The position numbers and the translations under genes are program-made. The notes beneath the pieces are model-generated. The model was not told the DNA's origin and did not search any database. It saw nothing but the letters and a program-made list of their open reading frames with translations. A stretch of DNA of 64,000 nt from Setaria digitata. Its lineage: Eukaryota; Nematoda; Chromadorea; Rhabditida; Setariidae. Location: contig RCAB01000371.1 in the NCBI GenBank assembly GCA_003640385.1, positions 1-64,000 on the forward strand. Reading direction: 5' to 3'. This document shows, piece after piece, positions 12,951 to 27,400 of this stretch (position 1 is the first letter of the stretch; every line of letters starts with the position of its first letter).

Positions 12951-15887
12951 AAAATAGAATATAAATGCAGAAGTTAGAGCATGGTTTTGGGACGTTACTT
13001 CAAAAATATTTTTAATAATTTCAAAAGAAAAAAATGTAAAAATTTACTACTACAATTCATCGGACATTTATTTTTAGCAAAAGAAAAATTATAATAAACC
13101 ATCAAAAAAATAAATGAATAAATTTGATGGGAAAACTTACTTGAGTAATTGAAATAATATTGATGATGAAAAGATGATGGAAAAATATTAAAATCATTGA
13201 TGGCTCTAATACTGGCAAAAGAACTGGCTAATTAAAATTTTATTTAAAAACTGGAAGCAATTTAATTGGAAAAAAATTTGTCAAATTATCTTTTTATAAA
13301 GGAATATCATTCTTTTAAAAATGATAAATGAAATTAGTTACAAACTGATCAATGAAATAAATATCTTTTTAACAACTCTTTCGCCACTTTTCTTAATCAT
13401 GAAAATATGATGAAACTGGTCGTGAAATTACTTATTGTTTGTTATTATCATTGTTGTTAAATTCTTTGAAATTAATTCGATTTGCTTTTGTTAAACAATT
13501 TGTCAGAAGCCGGAAAATCATTTATCACTTATCAAATGGATTATTTTAATCGAGTTAAACAAAGCTTGTTTAACCTGATCATGTAGACAGAACTGACATT
13601 AATTTTTTTTTTTTTTTTTTTTTTGACTGTTCACGTCGGGAAAAATCTCTACAAAGTTCATTTGCTGCAATCATGCCGAGAAATCCTTGTCTTATTTTAT
13701 TTGACTTAGTTATGTCAAGAAATTGATATAATATTTATTGTGATACATTAATAAATATGCTTTTTTTCATTCAGTTGCATCGCGCAGTCATTTCTTAACG
13801 TGCACAAAATGCCAATTTATGAATTAATTAGTGCAATTAGAATAATAGCTCAACTAAATTTTGTTCGGAAGTCTTCAAGAGAAAAACTAACAATTTTTTT
13901 ACAAAAAAAAAAGAATGAAAAAAAAGAAAACAAAACAAAGTAGGGCATGAAAATCGAATTTCATTCGTGTTTAAATCTTCAACAAATGGAAAATGTACCA
14001 GTTATTGACCATTTATCGAATTTTTCTTTTTTTTTTTTGAAAAATTCTTGAATAATTTAATTCAACTAGGATAAGTAAAGCATACTTTTTTATCACAAAT
14101 CATTCATTTCTTTTCTTTTCTTTTCTTGTAGATGTAATGAAAAACAAAAGATTCCAAATGTTGCAAGAAAAGGGAACTTTTTTTTTTTACAAAAGAATAT
14201 AAAAGTTGATTCTTCAGTTGAATTCTTTAGTTCATTATTATTTACAAACAAAAGCACTGCAACCGACTTCTAGGCACACTTATCTGGTTAGAAAATTTCT
14301 TTGGGAGCAATAAAAGGAAATAAATTAGCATTCACATTAAGGAGATATTCATTGTGCATTATTCAAATACAAGAATTATTTTAAAAAGAAATCATTCCTT
14401 TTATTGTTTAATAAAACAGGTATTTCTACCAGCTTTGTTAATTTGCTGCATTGAACCAATAACATTTTTGGGTATTATTATTAATAAGTATATAAATGTA
14501 GTTCCGAACAAATTAAAACATATTTCCATTCCACAAACAATAATGATTTCTTGCACACACACACACACACAAAAAAAAAAGGAAAAAATGAAATTTGAAA
14601 ACAGAACGGAGAGATTTTCTTTTCACTTAATTAAAATTATGCATTTATGCAATCGTAAAACAGTTGCATTTCTTCTTTTAAAACTACTAAAGTTAAGTTA
14701 TTGTATGAAAATGCCATAATTTCTTCTCGCATGAGATCTTACTGTGAATAGTGCAATTAGCAATTTGAATAAAATTTAATTAGGAAAACAGATTATTTGA
14801 CAGGAGAGAAGCGCTACTCGAAACTAAAAATATCTGCATCAGGCAAGTTTAATTAATTGGCATTTAAAAAAAAAGAACTCTCATCCAAACCCAAAGTCAT
14901 TTTCAGACAACCTATTAATTGCAATTCAATTAGCAAGTAATAAAATATTTAATACGTTATTTTTGAACAATATTAAAATAACATTCCGGCTAAATATTGA
15001 CGACTCATTTATAACCATAAAAAATATTACTTTACTTTACACAATATATCAGTTTAGGAAATGTACGTATGTTCCATATGAAAGTTTCAGTACATTTTGG
15101 CTGGCACAAATACTGTACTGATCGATGCTAGGTTATCATCTTCACATCTACTTCAGCTATTTTTATTATTATTCTGAACGTAGTTGTCCTTTGCTGTCCC
15201 TTGTTTTAATGTTAAAGTATAAATTGCTGCTAAGAAAAAAAAAGGACTTTATAAGTAAGCTTACACAAATATGAAGTACACATACATTAGCAAAATAAGT
15301 CGTGCAACATGACAACACATTAATTGCTAAAATTTAAATGAAATGATGCCACATTTCCGACTGGAAAACTATCAAAATTTGCTCGCATGCTACCATATAA
15401 TACCAGGTTGATTACATTTCTGTATTTTTCACACAATTTTACGTTTCAGTACATGTCTAATACAAAATTAAATTTTGGATAAATCATTTAAACGTTATTG
15501 GAAAGGTTTACTTCGTATTTCGTTTTCCGTTATCGTGGAAAAAATTTATGGAAGGAAAAAAAAAAAAAACAAAGATTAAATGAAATCTTTATGACAATGA
15601 CGAGAAAGTTGCGTGAGTGAGTGCTGAACTTCCTTTCAATATCCTGGTAAAACTGTGTAAAAACTACAACAGTTAATGAAATTTAATATGACAATCAAAG
15701 AACAGATTGATTAAAAGATACAACTGAAAAAAAAAAAAAAGACATTGGAAGATTTGAAAACTCCACTTCATTAAATTTGACTTCATTTTTCGGCAATTTT
15801 AACAAGTTTAAAGAGATTTCCTTCTGGTTATTTCAACAAATTAAAAGCAGGAAGGCAGAGAAATACAACAGTGTCAAATGCGTAAAT
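12951..15887. other. Intergenic between NAA50 and ADAMTS
   Basis: AT-rich sequence with no supported exon. It should hold the ADAMTS promoter and the NAA50 3' UTR. The 121-codon plus-strand frame at 14354-14719 runs through a CA microsatellite and has no family features, so it was not called. A long T-tract lies near 13603-13624. Confidence 0.55.
14553..14570. repeat. CA dinucleotide microsatellite
   Basis: A short (CA)n run of nine units followed by an A-tract. Confidence 0.9.
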
Positions 15888-17270
15888 CTAAGATAGATGT
15901 TCGCGGATTTCTCTGTCAATTTTTTTCACCAAAATATAAGCGCTATCTGGTTCGATCCTTTTGTAATACTTCTCAGCAATGCCAACAACTTCGAAACCGA
16001 AACTTTTGTAAAAATCTAGTGCTGATTCATTATTGATCTGAAAAAAAAAAGATAAAAGATAAAAATTTATCAGAATTGCACAAAGACAGTTAACCAAATT
16101 TTGAAAGAAACTGAAGAGAATGCTGAGAAGCTATGAAATCCAAAGCAGAGGAAGAAAAATTTCTCCCGAATTCTTAACTGCTTCAACAATATGCCTTTTC
16201 ATATATATGAGTGAAATTATAAAATTTTTTAGTGGAAAAAAAAAAGCAGAAATAGGAGGAAAATTAAAAATTAAGACCACGAGAAACCTGAACGTGTAGA
16301 TAGATATTTTCAATTGTAGGATCTCTATCACACAATGTGAAAACATGTTCCAGTAACATCGTACCAATTCCCAGTCTACAAAATAAATGATAATTTAAAG
16401 GCACTGAAATTTAAAACTATTAAATTCATCAATTTATAAAAGTGATCAATTAGCTATGTACAGCTGTCACTTAATAAAACAAAACTTATACTCAGCTATC
16501 TTCGAAACTATCCATTTTGATCAGGCTTAACAAATTTATAAAAGGATTGATAAGTACCGTCTGTAAGGTGCCAAAGTGCCAAGTGTCATAATATAGAGTC
16601 GACGAATACCATTTTGTGTATCGATTCGACAACAAACACCACCCACAACTATATCATTGAAATATGCTAATTTAGCTAATTCACCCGCTGTGACGATTTC
16701 TTTATAAAACTTGTCATTATATGCTACCGGGAAAACTGCCTGATTTAACCGTCTCAGTTGCTAAAAAAAAAATCATGATTTGTAGAATAAATGTTTTTTA
16801 AAATGCATTTATTCGACGAAAAGCTAAACTTTCTAATTTTTCCCTCCAATATTCCAGCAGCTTATTTCACAACTCAAATAATACAGTATAATACAGCGCA
16901 TTATACTGTTTCAAGTAAACTAATCAAATTTTTATAACAGTTAATAAAGCAATACTAATCTAAAACGACCAAATAAATAATACCATATAAATCCTCCTAT
17001 TTGATAATTTCTGAAATTTTATATAAAACACTTAAATGACAAGTGCCAACAATAGAAAAAGCTAAATTAAGAGCTGATTGAGCATGAAACAACAATAACC
17101 TCAACATTGTGATGAGTGATATCACCTAATTCCATATCGCAACGCCCAACGCATCGAATTCGTTTCAGGTCATTCTTCACAACTGACAACTGTCCATTTA
17201 CTTCACAAGTTTTACATTCATTTTCATTCTTATCATTTCTAGCATTTTCTGCATTATCCGATGGTGCCAT
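15888..17270 (-). CDS. naa-50: N-alpha-acetyltransferase 50 (NAA50/San), GNAT fold
   Basis: Four exons: 17270-17100, 16760-16558, 16375-16288, 16037-15888; phases agree, 203 residues. The family acetylates protein N-termini (Met-hydrophobic starts), works with the NatA complex and is needed for sister-chromatid cohesion. The acetyl-CoA loop RRLGIGT lies at about 124-130. The NESALDFYKSFGFE block and the signature YYKRIEP (about 178-184) match NAA50 closely. Compared with the roughly 169-residue human protein, this one carries about 35 extra N-terminal residues rich in Asn, Asp, Glu and Lys. An internal start nearer the conserved core has not been excluded. The start chosen is the only ATG in the open first exon. 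The gene lies between the ADAMTS and CEP350-like genes on the same strand, with more than 1 kb on either side, so the spacing does not suggest an operon. Confidence 0.93.
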
Positions 17271-18477
17271 TACAAATAGTAAGATACTATGTTCTGAAAT
17301 TTTATTTTAATAATAAAACTAGCAACACAACAATTTTCAAATAAATGCCTATTGTTTATGTAAAATATTCTCATACCTCAACTTCACTTTCTTTTATATC
17401 GATCAGAAAATTTTAGCAAACAGAGATTTAAAAGTACAGTACAAACAGCATCAAGTTTTATGGTTCGATACTGTATGCATACGCCGCTTACTTGGATCAA
17501 CAAGCATTAATGAATCAATATTTATATTTACTTTTTAATCTTATCGTTCACTAATCACTCACGCAAACAACTTTTCGATTTACACATACTAAATACCGAC
17601 TAAAACCATATTTATTTTTTTCCACATACTTATTACATTTTTTTTTTTTTTTAAATGAAGTAAAGTGATGGTCAGACTATATAACACTGAAAACAAAAGA
17701 AAAATGCGAGAAATTAAGCTCCAGTTTATTCTAAATTCTAAAAAGTATAATTTCAAGCTGTACAACCATTCAAAATATCGGAATGGCGCTGCTGTTACGC
17801 AAACAACTGCGTAACAGAAAAAGCTGAATTATGAAAATCCGAGATCAAGGATTTTTCACAATGATGAGATTATGTTCTGCCAAGAAGATAAAATAAATGA
17901 AAGAGCGTTGGTAAAACGTTAAACTATGAGGGATAAATATGCTGATGAGGAAAATTAATACACAGAATATGCTAGGTAGTAATCTGATAATAATCAGTAC
18001 ACTTCAACTGTGATATGTCAGTAATAATACATCAATTGATGAGCAAAAGCAAAAGGAGAGAAAGAAAAAAAAGAATAAGAAATTACAAATAAAGAAGGTC
18101 AAAGGATGAAACGCCTGCACAGTACTTCCAACTAATGAACTTTTCACTACCGACATAAAATCACTGCTTTTGACGTAGAAATAACGTTAGCTGATAATAA
18201 AGAGACATAACAGGACTTAGTTTGATGTCCCAGTGAAGAAATCCAGTCCTCGAGCTCGAACTAGTCAGTTAAATACAATTTAATCAACCAGCTTAATTAG
18301 ATAAACGATATTATAAGGTTTAAAAGATTCATCCATGACCATTACTAAGGCATAGATTGCCCCTGAATGAGAATTACTGAGCTGAAGATCTCTAAATTCT
18401 AACAGAAATCCAAATACCAAACTGTATGAAAGGTAGTCGGGATTTTTAGATTTAAAACGCAAATTTCAATAACGAAA
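17271..18477. other. Intergenic between the CEP350-like gene and NAA50
   Basis: About 1.2 kb without a supported exon. It includes the presumed NAA50 promoter (just above 17270) and the 3' UTR of the CEP350-like gene (below 18478). The frame at 18280-18462 on the minus strand has no family signal and lies after the CEP350-like stop codon. Confidence 0.55.
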
Positions 18478-21400
18478 TTAATTAATTATAGAGGAAAGCG
18501 ATTCATCCAGCTGCTCATGCCATAATTCAGCAAGCAACTCGTCTTTTATTTCATTTTCGTAATTTTCCAGTGTATCTTCCCAACTATCTTGCTCAGCATA
18601 AAGTTCTCTCAAAACAATATTCTCGATATCAGAATTGGAGTTACGTGATAATGTTTCCCAACGCTTCTTTCCTTTTCCATTTCGTGTGTCGTCTACAAAA
18701 AAGAAAAAAAAAGGACGTAAAACCAAAGAAATAATTAAAACAAACAATGAACAATCAATGGAATGGTAAGAAAACTTTTCCTTGGATCTCACAGCAGCTT
18801 TAGATATGGAACGAATAAACGACAGAAATTATGGGCATAAATTTCCACCGAAACTAGAGAGAGTTCACGAAAACAGTATTTGCGAAAATCGCTTCGAAAT
18901 AGAGATTTCTCGATAGACGCCAATCAAGCTTAGGAAATGACTAACTTTCATAATATTTGGAAAGTTGTTCTTGAAGTATGTTTTTTAGATGCAACTGATT
19001 TCGAGGTCGACAGCAACTGACATTTTCTAGTCCCATGTATCGATGTCGGCCAACAACCTCAAAGCAACGTCTCGCAATCTCGCAACATCGGTCGGCAATC
19101 ATTTGTCTGCCAATTAAAATTAAAATGTCTTTATCAAATAAAACTTTACTGCACATTTATGATGACAAGGAGTATGTTGTTCTGGAGAATACGAAATTAC
19201 AATAAAAATAAATATCTAGTGAGACTTCAAAAAATCAGAAGAAAATGAAAAATAAGATAAAGCGCAAGAAGAGAATCGAAAGTTGGCAAATTTATGAGAA
19301 TAAAGAAAAATTTTCTAAATTCCATTTCAAGACAGAAATAGCAGCAATAGCCTTTTAACCTCATTTGTACTTCTTGCGATGAACTTTCGCTCGGATTTTC
19401 ACTGATAACGATTTCCAAAGGGCGTCCTGAGCAAGCCAAATTCCATATTTGTTCACTAGTCCAATGGATTTCTGCGATAACCCAATTTTTATCACACAGA
19501 TAAAATCTGGAATAAACAACACATCATTAACAAACTAAAACATGTTAGAAAGCAAAAGAATATCCAACATTTTAAAATTCATTTCAAATATTTTGTAAAT
19601 CTAATCCATATGGAACAAAAATTATTTTTATATTTCAAACATTTTCATGAATAAGAACAATCTGGCTAACTAAAAATAATATAATACTTGATCTGTGTCG
19701 ATGCCACAGACATTGGAGATTTAAGTTGCACATCACTGATTGTTTCAACAAAGGTGTTAGGTTCTTCCAGCTTTGAAGGAAAATCATTTTTATCAGCAGC
19801 TATCTCTACTTCTGCGTTATGTACATCACTTAAATCAAGACCTGGTATCAAATCTTGAGGCTGAAAAAAACAGCAGAACAAATATGACGAGGGTTTATAA
19901 ATAAAAGTATTTCAATGATTTGACTCGCTTTCGCAGTTTTTTCAAAACTTCATTTACATAAATTATGCATTTCACATAACGAATGAATCCTCAATTCTTT
20001 AAAATCTATGCAACAACTTATCACAATGTAGAACAACTAAACTAATTGTTCGTCATCGATCGACCGTTTTCTCTTCAATTGACTGAATATGAAGAGAGTT
20101 AATTTTTGATTAAATATTGACTAATTCATATCTGACAGAAACTGAGTAGTGATTCCATTGTTTCTCTTACTTCCAGATATAAAAAATTCAATCAGGCCAA
20201 ACTCACCACTGGAATTTTACTCAAGTCATAACTTAGGTCATTTTGCCATGAGTTGTCTGTAGATTTTTCGTCCAGTTTTGCAGTCAAAATATCGTGTCCT
20301 TCACAAGGCCCAGGTGTTTCACCTATTAATGTTTGTTTATGTTCCAAATTCAGCATCGTTGTCATAGAATCTTCTAACAGAGATTCAAGCAAAGAAGCAG
20401 CCAAAGGTGACACACAGCGAATCGATGATGTCCTCTAAAAATAAAAAGATGGTGCCAATAAAATTATCTTACTGTTAAGAGTGAAACAAAATCATGTCAT
20501 ATATACTGCATAGCAATTACAATTTCAGCAATAATGTAATCAATTTTCACAATTTGATCATGAAATAAAACTTTCCAATAAAATTAACTTCATGGACAAT
20601 AAGCTGGTAGGAAAAATTTAAAATCATTATGCTTACAGATGTGCAAGGACTATTTGTCGTACTTCCAGAATTTTCCTCATGTCGCATCGATGCCGCATAT
20701 CTGGATGATATGGGAATCCGTGATGAAGCAAGCGGACTAACCATAAGCTTGAATTTCCTTGGTTTTGAAGATGAACTGGTTAGTGAAAGCTGCTAAAAAG
20801 TTCTTCAATAGCTACGATTTCAAATTACAATAATAAAAAGTGTGTTAATAAAAAAAAACTGCAGAAGGAGTTTTACCATATGCAAAAAACATATTGGACA
20901 TCTTTTACTATAAATTACTCCTTTTAATTCGTTCATTATTTTTAATTACTCTTAATTAGAAACAATATCCAATACTTTTATATTACTTGCAACAAACTAT
21001 AAATTAATATTTCTTCATTCAAATGTACTGAACACAATAAAGTTTAGTAACGAACTTACCGCTACAGTATTTTCAGTTTGTACATCTCTAACAGGCGATG
21101 AAATAGTTGTATGAAAACTTGATGACGAATCTGCAAATGGATTAATGATATACAAGTACCATTCTGATATACAGCATATTCTTCACTTCTGCCTAATAAA
21201 TTAAAATAATATATAGGAGTTCCTTTATTATTAAATATGTAACCCATCACTTTTTTCTCTCCTCTAGAAAAAGAAAGAGAGAAAATTAGCAAGTTATTTA
21301 ACACCAAAGAAACTCCATCGTTAATTTTGCTGGAGATACGACGGTTGAAAAGTTAAAAATTCAACTAGGAGTGCAGTTTTCAAAAGAAACATTAAATTTT

Positions 21401-24400
21401 CAGTGTCAGTTGAGAAAGCTTATAAAACAATTATAATTAATGCGTACTAGATGAATCTGGATAAGAAACCAACAAACAGCGAACTCAGTAACCAAAAAAA
21501 AAACATTTAAGCAAAAGATGTATCAATAAGCAATATCTGAGATATAAGGAAAACTCGTTAGCTTCCTACCAAAGGTAAATGATTACCATGTAAAATAACT
21601 CCTTCTTCTACATCTTCATCAGCATTCTCGCCATTGTCAGTTTCTATATCAGACGGTAATGGTGTGAAAAATTGCTCATCAAGAACACTGAGATGCGAAC
21701 TGCTAATTTGCTCATCATGTTTCGCTGTATGAGAATCGCTTGCATCAAATGGATGGATAGTGGACATTAATAAAGCCTCTTTTGAAGAATCCTGCTTGAA
21801 GTTTCCAGTTTCATTATATACTGATTCACTAGAATCAGTACATTCCACTGAATGAGCAGTTTTGCATTCAACATCTTCTGGAACTGTCCGATCATCGTGA
21901 AAGCAAAGTGATTTATTACTTTCGGAAAGTACTAATTCGCTTAAATTTTCTTCTTCTGCACGGTTTAATTTAAGAGATTTTTCTATAAACTGCTCTGATT
22001 TTTGAGGTGTTAAGAAACACCTGGAAGATAACTCGGCCGCATGACTCTCACTTTGATTTTTTTCAGCGGAAAACATGTGTTTACTATCAATTCCTGATCC
22101 TTGATTCGAGGTAAAGCTCACAAACTGAGAATTTTCCACATTTTCGCTGGTTTTGATGATGGGCTGAATGTTGCTATCAAAATCCGATCTATTCTTATCA
22201 ACTTCATCTGAAGGTATTTCCTCTCCAGTAACTTCAGCGGAAGAGATTTTTGATGCTGAGTTCGTTTTGTTTCCTGCTGAGACGTCGACTGATTTTCCTT
22301 TACTATCATCTACAAAAATCAATGCATGAACAAAAGAAACCCTAAATTATTTGGAGAAATACGAAAAGAAAAAGAGAAAAAATAAAAGGAAAGAAGAAAA
22401 ATATATTGGAATCCTTTTATTCTTATCAGGATTAAAAAAAGAACGAAAAGCCACGCTGGTAATTGGAATTACTTACTGTTTCCAGCTTCTAAATTAATTA
22501 GTTGTGCGATATCTTTCTCGGTCTCCACAATGTAGCGTATATGTGCGTCGATTTGGGCTCTCAGTGAGTTCTCTTTACTGAAAATTACTGTTGATAAGTA
22601 AAATGAATCAGAGCTTTTTTTACTTGATAAGTAAAATGAATCAAAAAAAAAAAAATCAGAGCTTTTGTGCGATCACCGCCATTATATTTCAATTCCCATC
22701 GCTATCGCTAAATAGAGACAATCAAAAAAAAAACAGACTGCAGCCACAAACGAAAAAAATATATCAGACAGTCTGTTCGCTATCATCTCTAGCGGTTTAT
22801 TATCTCAATAAATTATGAAAAAAAAAAAAAAAAACGTGCCACTGATCACTGTTCATTACTCTCTTGTTGAATGCTCTCTTCAAGAAATCCGCTTCCTTTC
22901 TTTTCCATTTCAACTCATCACGTAACTGTTCTAACTTCTTGTTATAATTTGGTGCATTTCGAACTAAAATATTTCTACTTAGGATAAAAAAAGAAAAACG
23001 ACTCTTGATAATGCACAATTATCTCCCAAAAATAGTTTAGGTGACTTACCTTTCACATCTTCAATATTTCGAAGAACTCGAAGAGGACTTGAGAATGAGG
23101 ACCTTGTACTATTACTTTTTTCGGTACGACCTTCTTCATTTTTGAAGCCTTAAAAAACAGACCGTAAAAAAATATAACGTAAATAAAATAGTGATAAGCT
23201 CTAAAATACTGCATAAAAATTTAGATCACCACCCTGCATCACATCAATTCGAACTCGTTTATCTAATTACATCATAAAATAACTGATTCACAGGTTCACC
23301 TATTTACCACAGTTCCCATCAGCATATCTTAATGTTTTCAACATCATTCAGTCAACTTTTTCAAATAGTTGAACAATGCACCATATCAATATCCAGAACT
23401 GTGTATTTGATCATAAAGAAATAAAAAGCCTTCAACAATGGCCGTTAACACTAGCAACAATGACGAATGCCATTCGATAAATAAAAATCATCTAGATAAT
23501 GGAAAAAGAACAAAACGAAAAAATTCACCATAGGAACGTGTCCTTAATTTTAACTCCCATCTCTCTAATTCATTTGCCAAATTATTTTTTTCAAAATCCT
23601 TCGTCAGAAGCAGCACTTTCTCTGAGCCGTGGCGGAATTTTTCGAAATTTATATCCTTTCTGTTGTATCTAAAATGAATTCATTTTTCGCACCAGGTGCT
23701 AACGAGTAATTAGCCTGTCGTTTGCTAAAAAGCATTAGTACTAGAATTTTGAAGCTATTATTTCATCTCTGATCATATTAGGTTTCATTATATATATTGC
23801 ATAGTAAAAATAGTGTGGTAAAAATAAAAGTATTTTAAAAATAGATAAGTCTCACTTCATTAGAACTAATTGTTTTTGTAAATCGAGATTAAGCAGTTGT
23901 ATTCGGGCCGTCTCGTGCAGATGATAATCTATTAGATTTTTCTGAAATCACTAATCACAATAAAAGTAACGAGAAAACAAAATTCATAAGTATTCATATG
24001 TATGAAAAATTCATACGTAAAAGCATCCTTATTCTTACCAATGGCATTGTATTATGAACCGAATCGATGTATTTTCGTTTTAACAGTAAGCATGCGGCTT
24101 TTATTCTCTCCTCTTCACTTTCAACTTTCCACAGATCTTCTATTCTTCGCTGACAAAACAGTCTGAAAACATATTATCACCGAGCACTAATTATGTTCTT
24201 CTCCTTATCTACTTAAATATGGAAAATCAATAAAAGCACAGGAATGGAATGATATAAAATTATAAACTTTCCTTCTCTGATACACTCCACATCATTAAAG
24301 AGCTATAGCTTTTAAAATAAGTACTATTATAAAGTGAATATTTTAGTGTAGGCATAAAACATATGTTGTACATAAATGTATGAATGTAAAATCAGGAAAG

Positions 24401-27400
24401 CAGAAATATTACTTGAAATAGTACTTACTTGCGAAGCTCAGCAAAGTAAAGCATGCTATCTCTGTAGAATTGCCGAAGAGCTTTTACAGTTTTACCTGCG
24501 TAATACTTACGCTTGCACAATTCTTGGGTAGAATATACCACTGAACTATCAGTTCCATCGGTATGGCTGACATCTAAATAGTTTTAAATAAGAGAAAGAC
24601 CTTAAGGACAACAAATGAAAAGAATGATAAAAACTTGATAGTTCGTGAACGCTAATACGAAATTTTACTACCATTTAATGGCTTTTATATTATTTTAGAC
24701 AAAATATAATGATGAAGAAAAAAGGAAGCACAATACAATGAAGAAGGAGAAACTGATTGCACAGATGTGGATTTCTGTAGTTAAGGGTTAGGAGCAGAAT
24801 CGACGAACTGAACATCATGGTATCAATGCAAAATTTTGTAGTAATATCAATAAAACTAAATAAACGCGAAAATATTTTGAAACTGAACAACTATCAATAA
24901 TTTGAATTTTTCAGTAATTTAATTAGCGATAACGAGTAGTCAATTTTTCATCAATTAAAACTAAAAATAAGTAAACCATGTTGAATGGAGTACGCTGACG
25001 TCGAATCATTTGCCATTTTCATATCACAATTCTCCACTCCTTGTGAAGACTAAAATGAACATTTCAGATCAATGAAATACAATTCTAAAATTGTATCAAT
25101 GAAAATTGGTATATTAACATACCAATTCAACTGAAACTTCGGAGTCATCAATCCGTACTCCACTACTTGGATTAACATTCCGGACAGAATTCATTTTTGA
25201 AAGTGATGATACAGGCAAATCAAGCGGATCACAATTTTGTTCCTGCAGAGGACACCGAGGTGACTTATGCATCTGTAAATAATCAGAAACCTTAATAAAA
25301 AAAAGGATACACGATGAGACATGAGAAAGCGGCGTCACATCACGACACACAAAGCAAAATCCTCGATTGCAATTCACATCAGACAAAAGATCCAAAACAG
25401 GAATTAAGGAAAAAAACATGCAAAAAGAAAAAAAAAAAACGAAACATTAAAATGATTATGCGGATAAAACAGAAATAACTACTCACAAAAAAAGAAACAG
25501 TTTTGAAACGCACGTTATATGAGCAGTGTGGCTATTAGCAATATGATTATGAGTTCTTTTCCTTAGCCTCGTACTCAAAATTAGTAATTTCTCATGTTAA
25601 AATAATCCTGCAATTCTAAGCTATATTAGAGAATAAATGCGCACCCAGCTATAAATGCATACAACTACGTTACAAGTGCAGATAATTACAATGCAGTGCA
25701 CGAAACTATGATGCACGTGTATAAAAGTAATCTACACCAGCAAAGACTAACAAATGATACAAAAATGCAAGTGTAACTGAAAGTGCTTCCAGCTTAAAAA
25801 GAAAAAGATACATTAGAAAGAGAATTATGCTGAATGGCTTTATTTATGCGCTGTTGTACGGTTGCATAAAAGCTGCTCTGATCTTCAAAATATTTTTCGT
25901 TTGACGATGAAATCTGAAAATTTATATCTGATTTAAGTAAATTAACTGTCGAAAACTGCCAATTTCTGGTTAAAAAGAAATAAACTTATAAAGCAGATTT
26001 CCTTCTTCAGAAATTTTTTTTATCATTCGGAGTTCCAAAGAACAAATAATTAATAAGAGAAGCAATTAATAATTAATAGAAACAAGATTATATCTGGTGA
26101 AATAAATATTTGATCCAGAATATTATTAACAAATAAATGCTTCAGCGTTTCCCCTTCCTTCACTCAGTAATCGGAAAACATTATAATACAGGTAAACGAT
26201 TTTTCTGCTCTTACTTCTTAATTTTTAAATTTCAACTGATTATATCTTTTGTACAGTAAAATTTATCTATTAGCTCTATTTTTTTTAGGTATTTCCAAGG
26301 AAAATGTGAGTGTTGAAATGTTGGGAAGAAGAAACAAAACGAGCTATAATGATTCTAACACAAGTAAAGCAAAAACAACAAAGAAAAAAGGAACAAAATG
26401 ACTCCACTGCCAAATAAAGTCACAAATAAAGAGTACATCAGATTACAATCGCAAAACAATTAAATGAAAGATATTCTGTATCACAAGATCTTGGTTAGAA
26501 GACCGCGAAAAACCATAAGCTTACTATTTTTAAGACGCAGAAAACCCGATGTTGCAGAAAAAAGTAAGAAAAAACCATCAAAAGCAAAAGTGAAGCCAAG
26601 GAAATACACTTTAAATGAAATAACGTGGTAGGTACCTTATCGTCAGTTGCTTCACATTTCTGTGACAAAAGTTGGCTGCTAAATGCATCACGAACATCCC
26701 GAAGATGCTGGCTCATTTCAGCAATGTTTTTCCCGTAAGCAATATGAGCTTTTAGCTGACAACCCAGTGTTTTACCGCGCGTTATCTCTTCTGCATTCTG
26801 CAGAAAGCTTATTAATAACTACAAACAAATATTCGACAGGCAAGAGAGTGAATAGAAAAAATCTTAATAGCAAACTTCCGAGAAATGATGATTGCTGTAA
26901 AAGCTTTTCTCCAAAGTGTATTTTTCAGATGAAGATGGCTGATCCGTTATACTGCCTTCAAATGGTGAAGAAATCGAAAGTCGGCTTGAAAATGATGCTT
27001 GCAAAAAGCGTGCCGCTCTGTAAATTAAATTTATTCTATGAAAACAAAAAGTACCAGTGAATAACTAGATAGTAAATACTCTCATTCACTAAAAAAAAAA
27101 AAATGGATGAAAAATGAAAATAAACAGGAACCTCATTTCTTACTAAGCGACAATCTTAATATTGACAAAAAACTGATTAACAGAAAAAATAAAAAGAATA
27201 ACAATGAGGAAATGCTATTTAAAAACGTTACTTATCAATATTCATTTCCAAATTATTTAAGGCACTAAACGATTGCTTGATTTTGATATCGATTTCGTCA
27301 CAGGCGTTACTACTTCCACAGTCGTCGACAATCAAATTTACATGCGGAGACACCTTAGATATTAAGGGTTAGCCTTTTTTTTATTGAGCTCATCAGTTGA

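Noticed and set aside
14354..14719. A 121-codon plus-strand open frame
   Set aside because: It crosses a CA microsatellite and an A-tract, has no family signature and no splice partners. AT-rich composition explains it.
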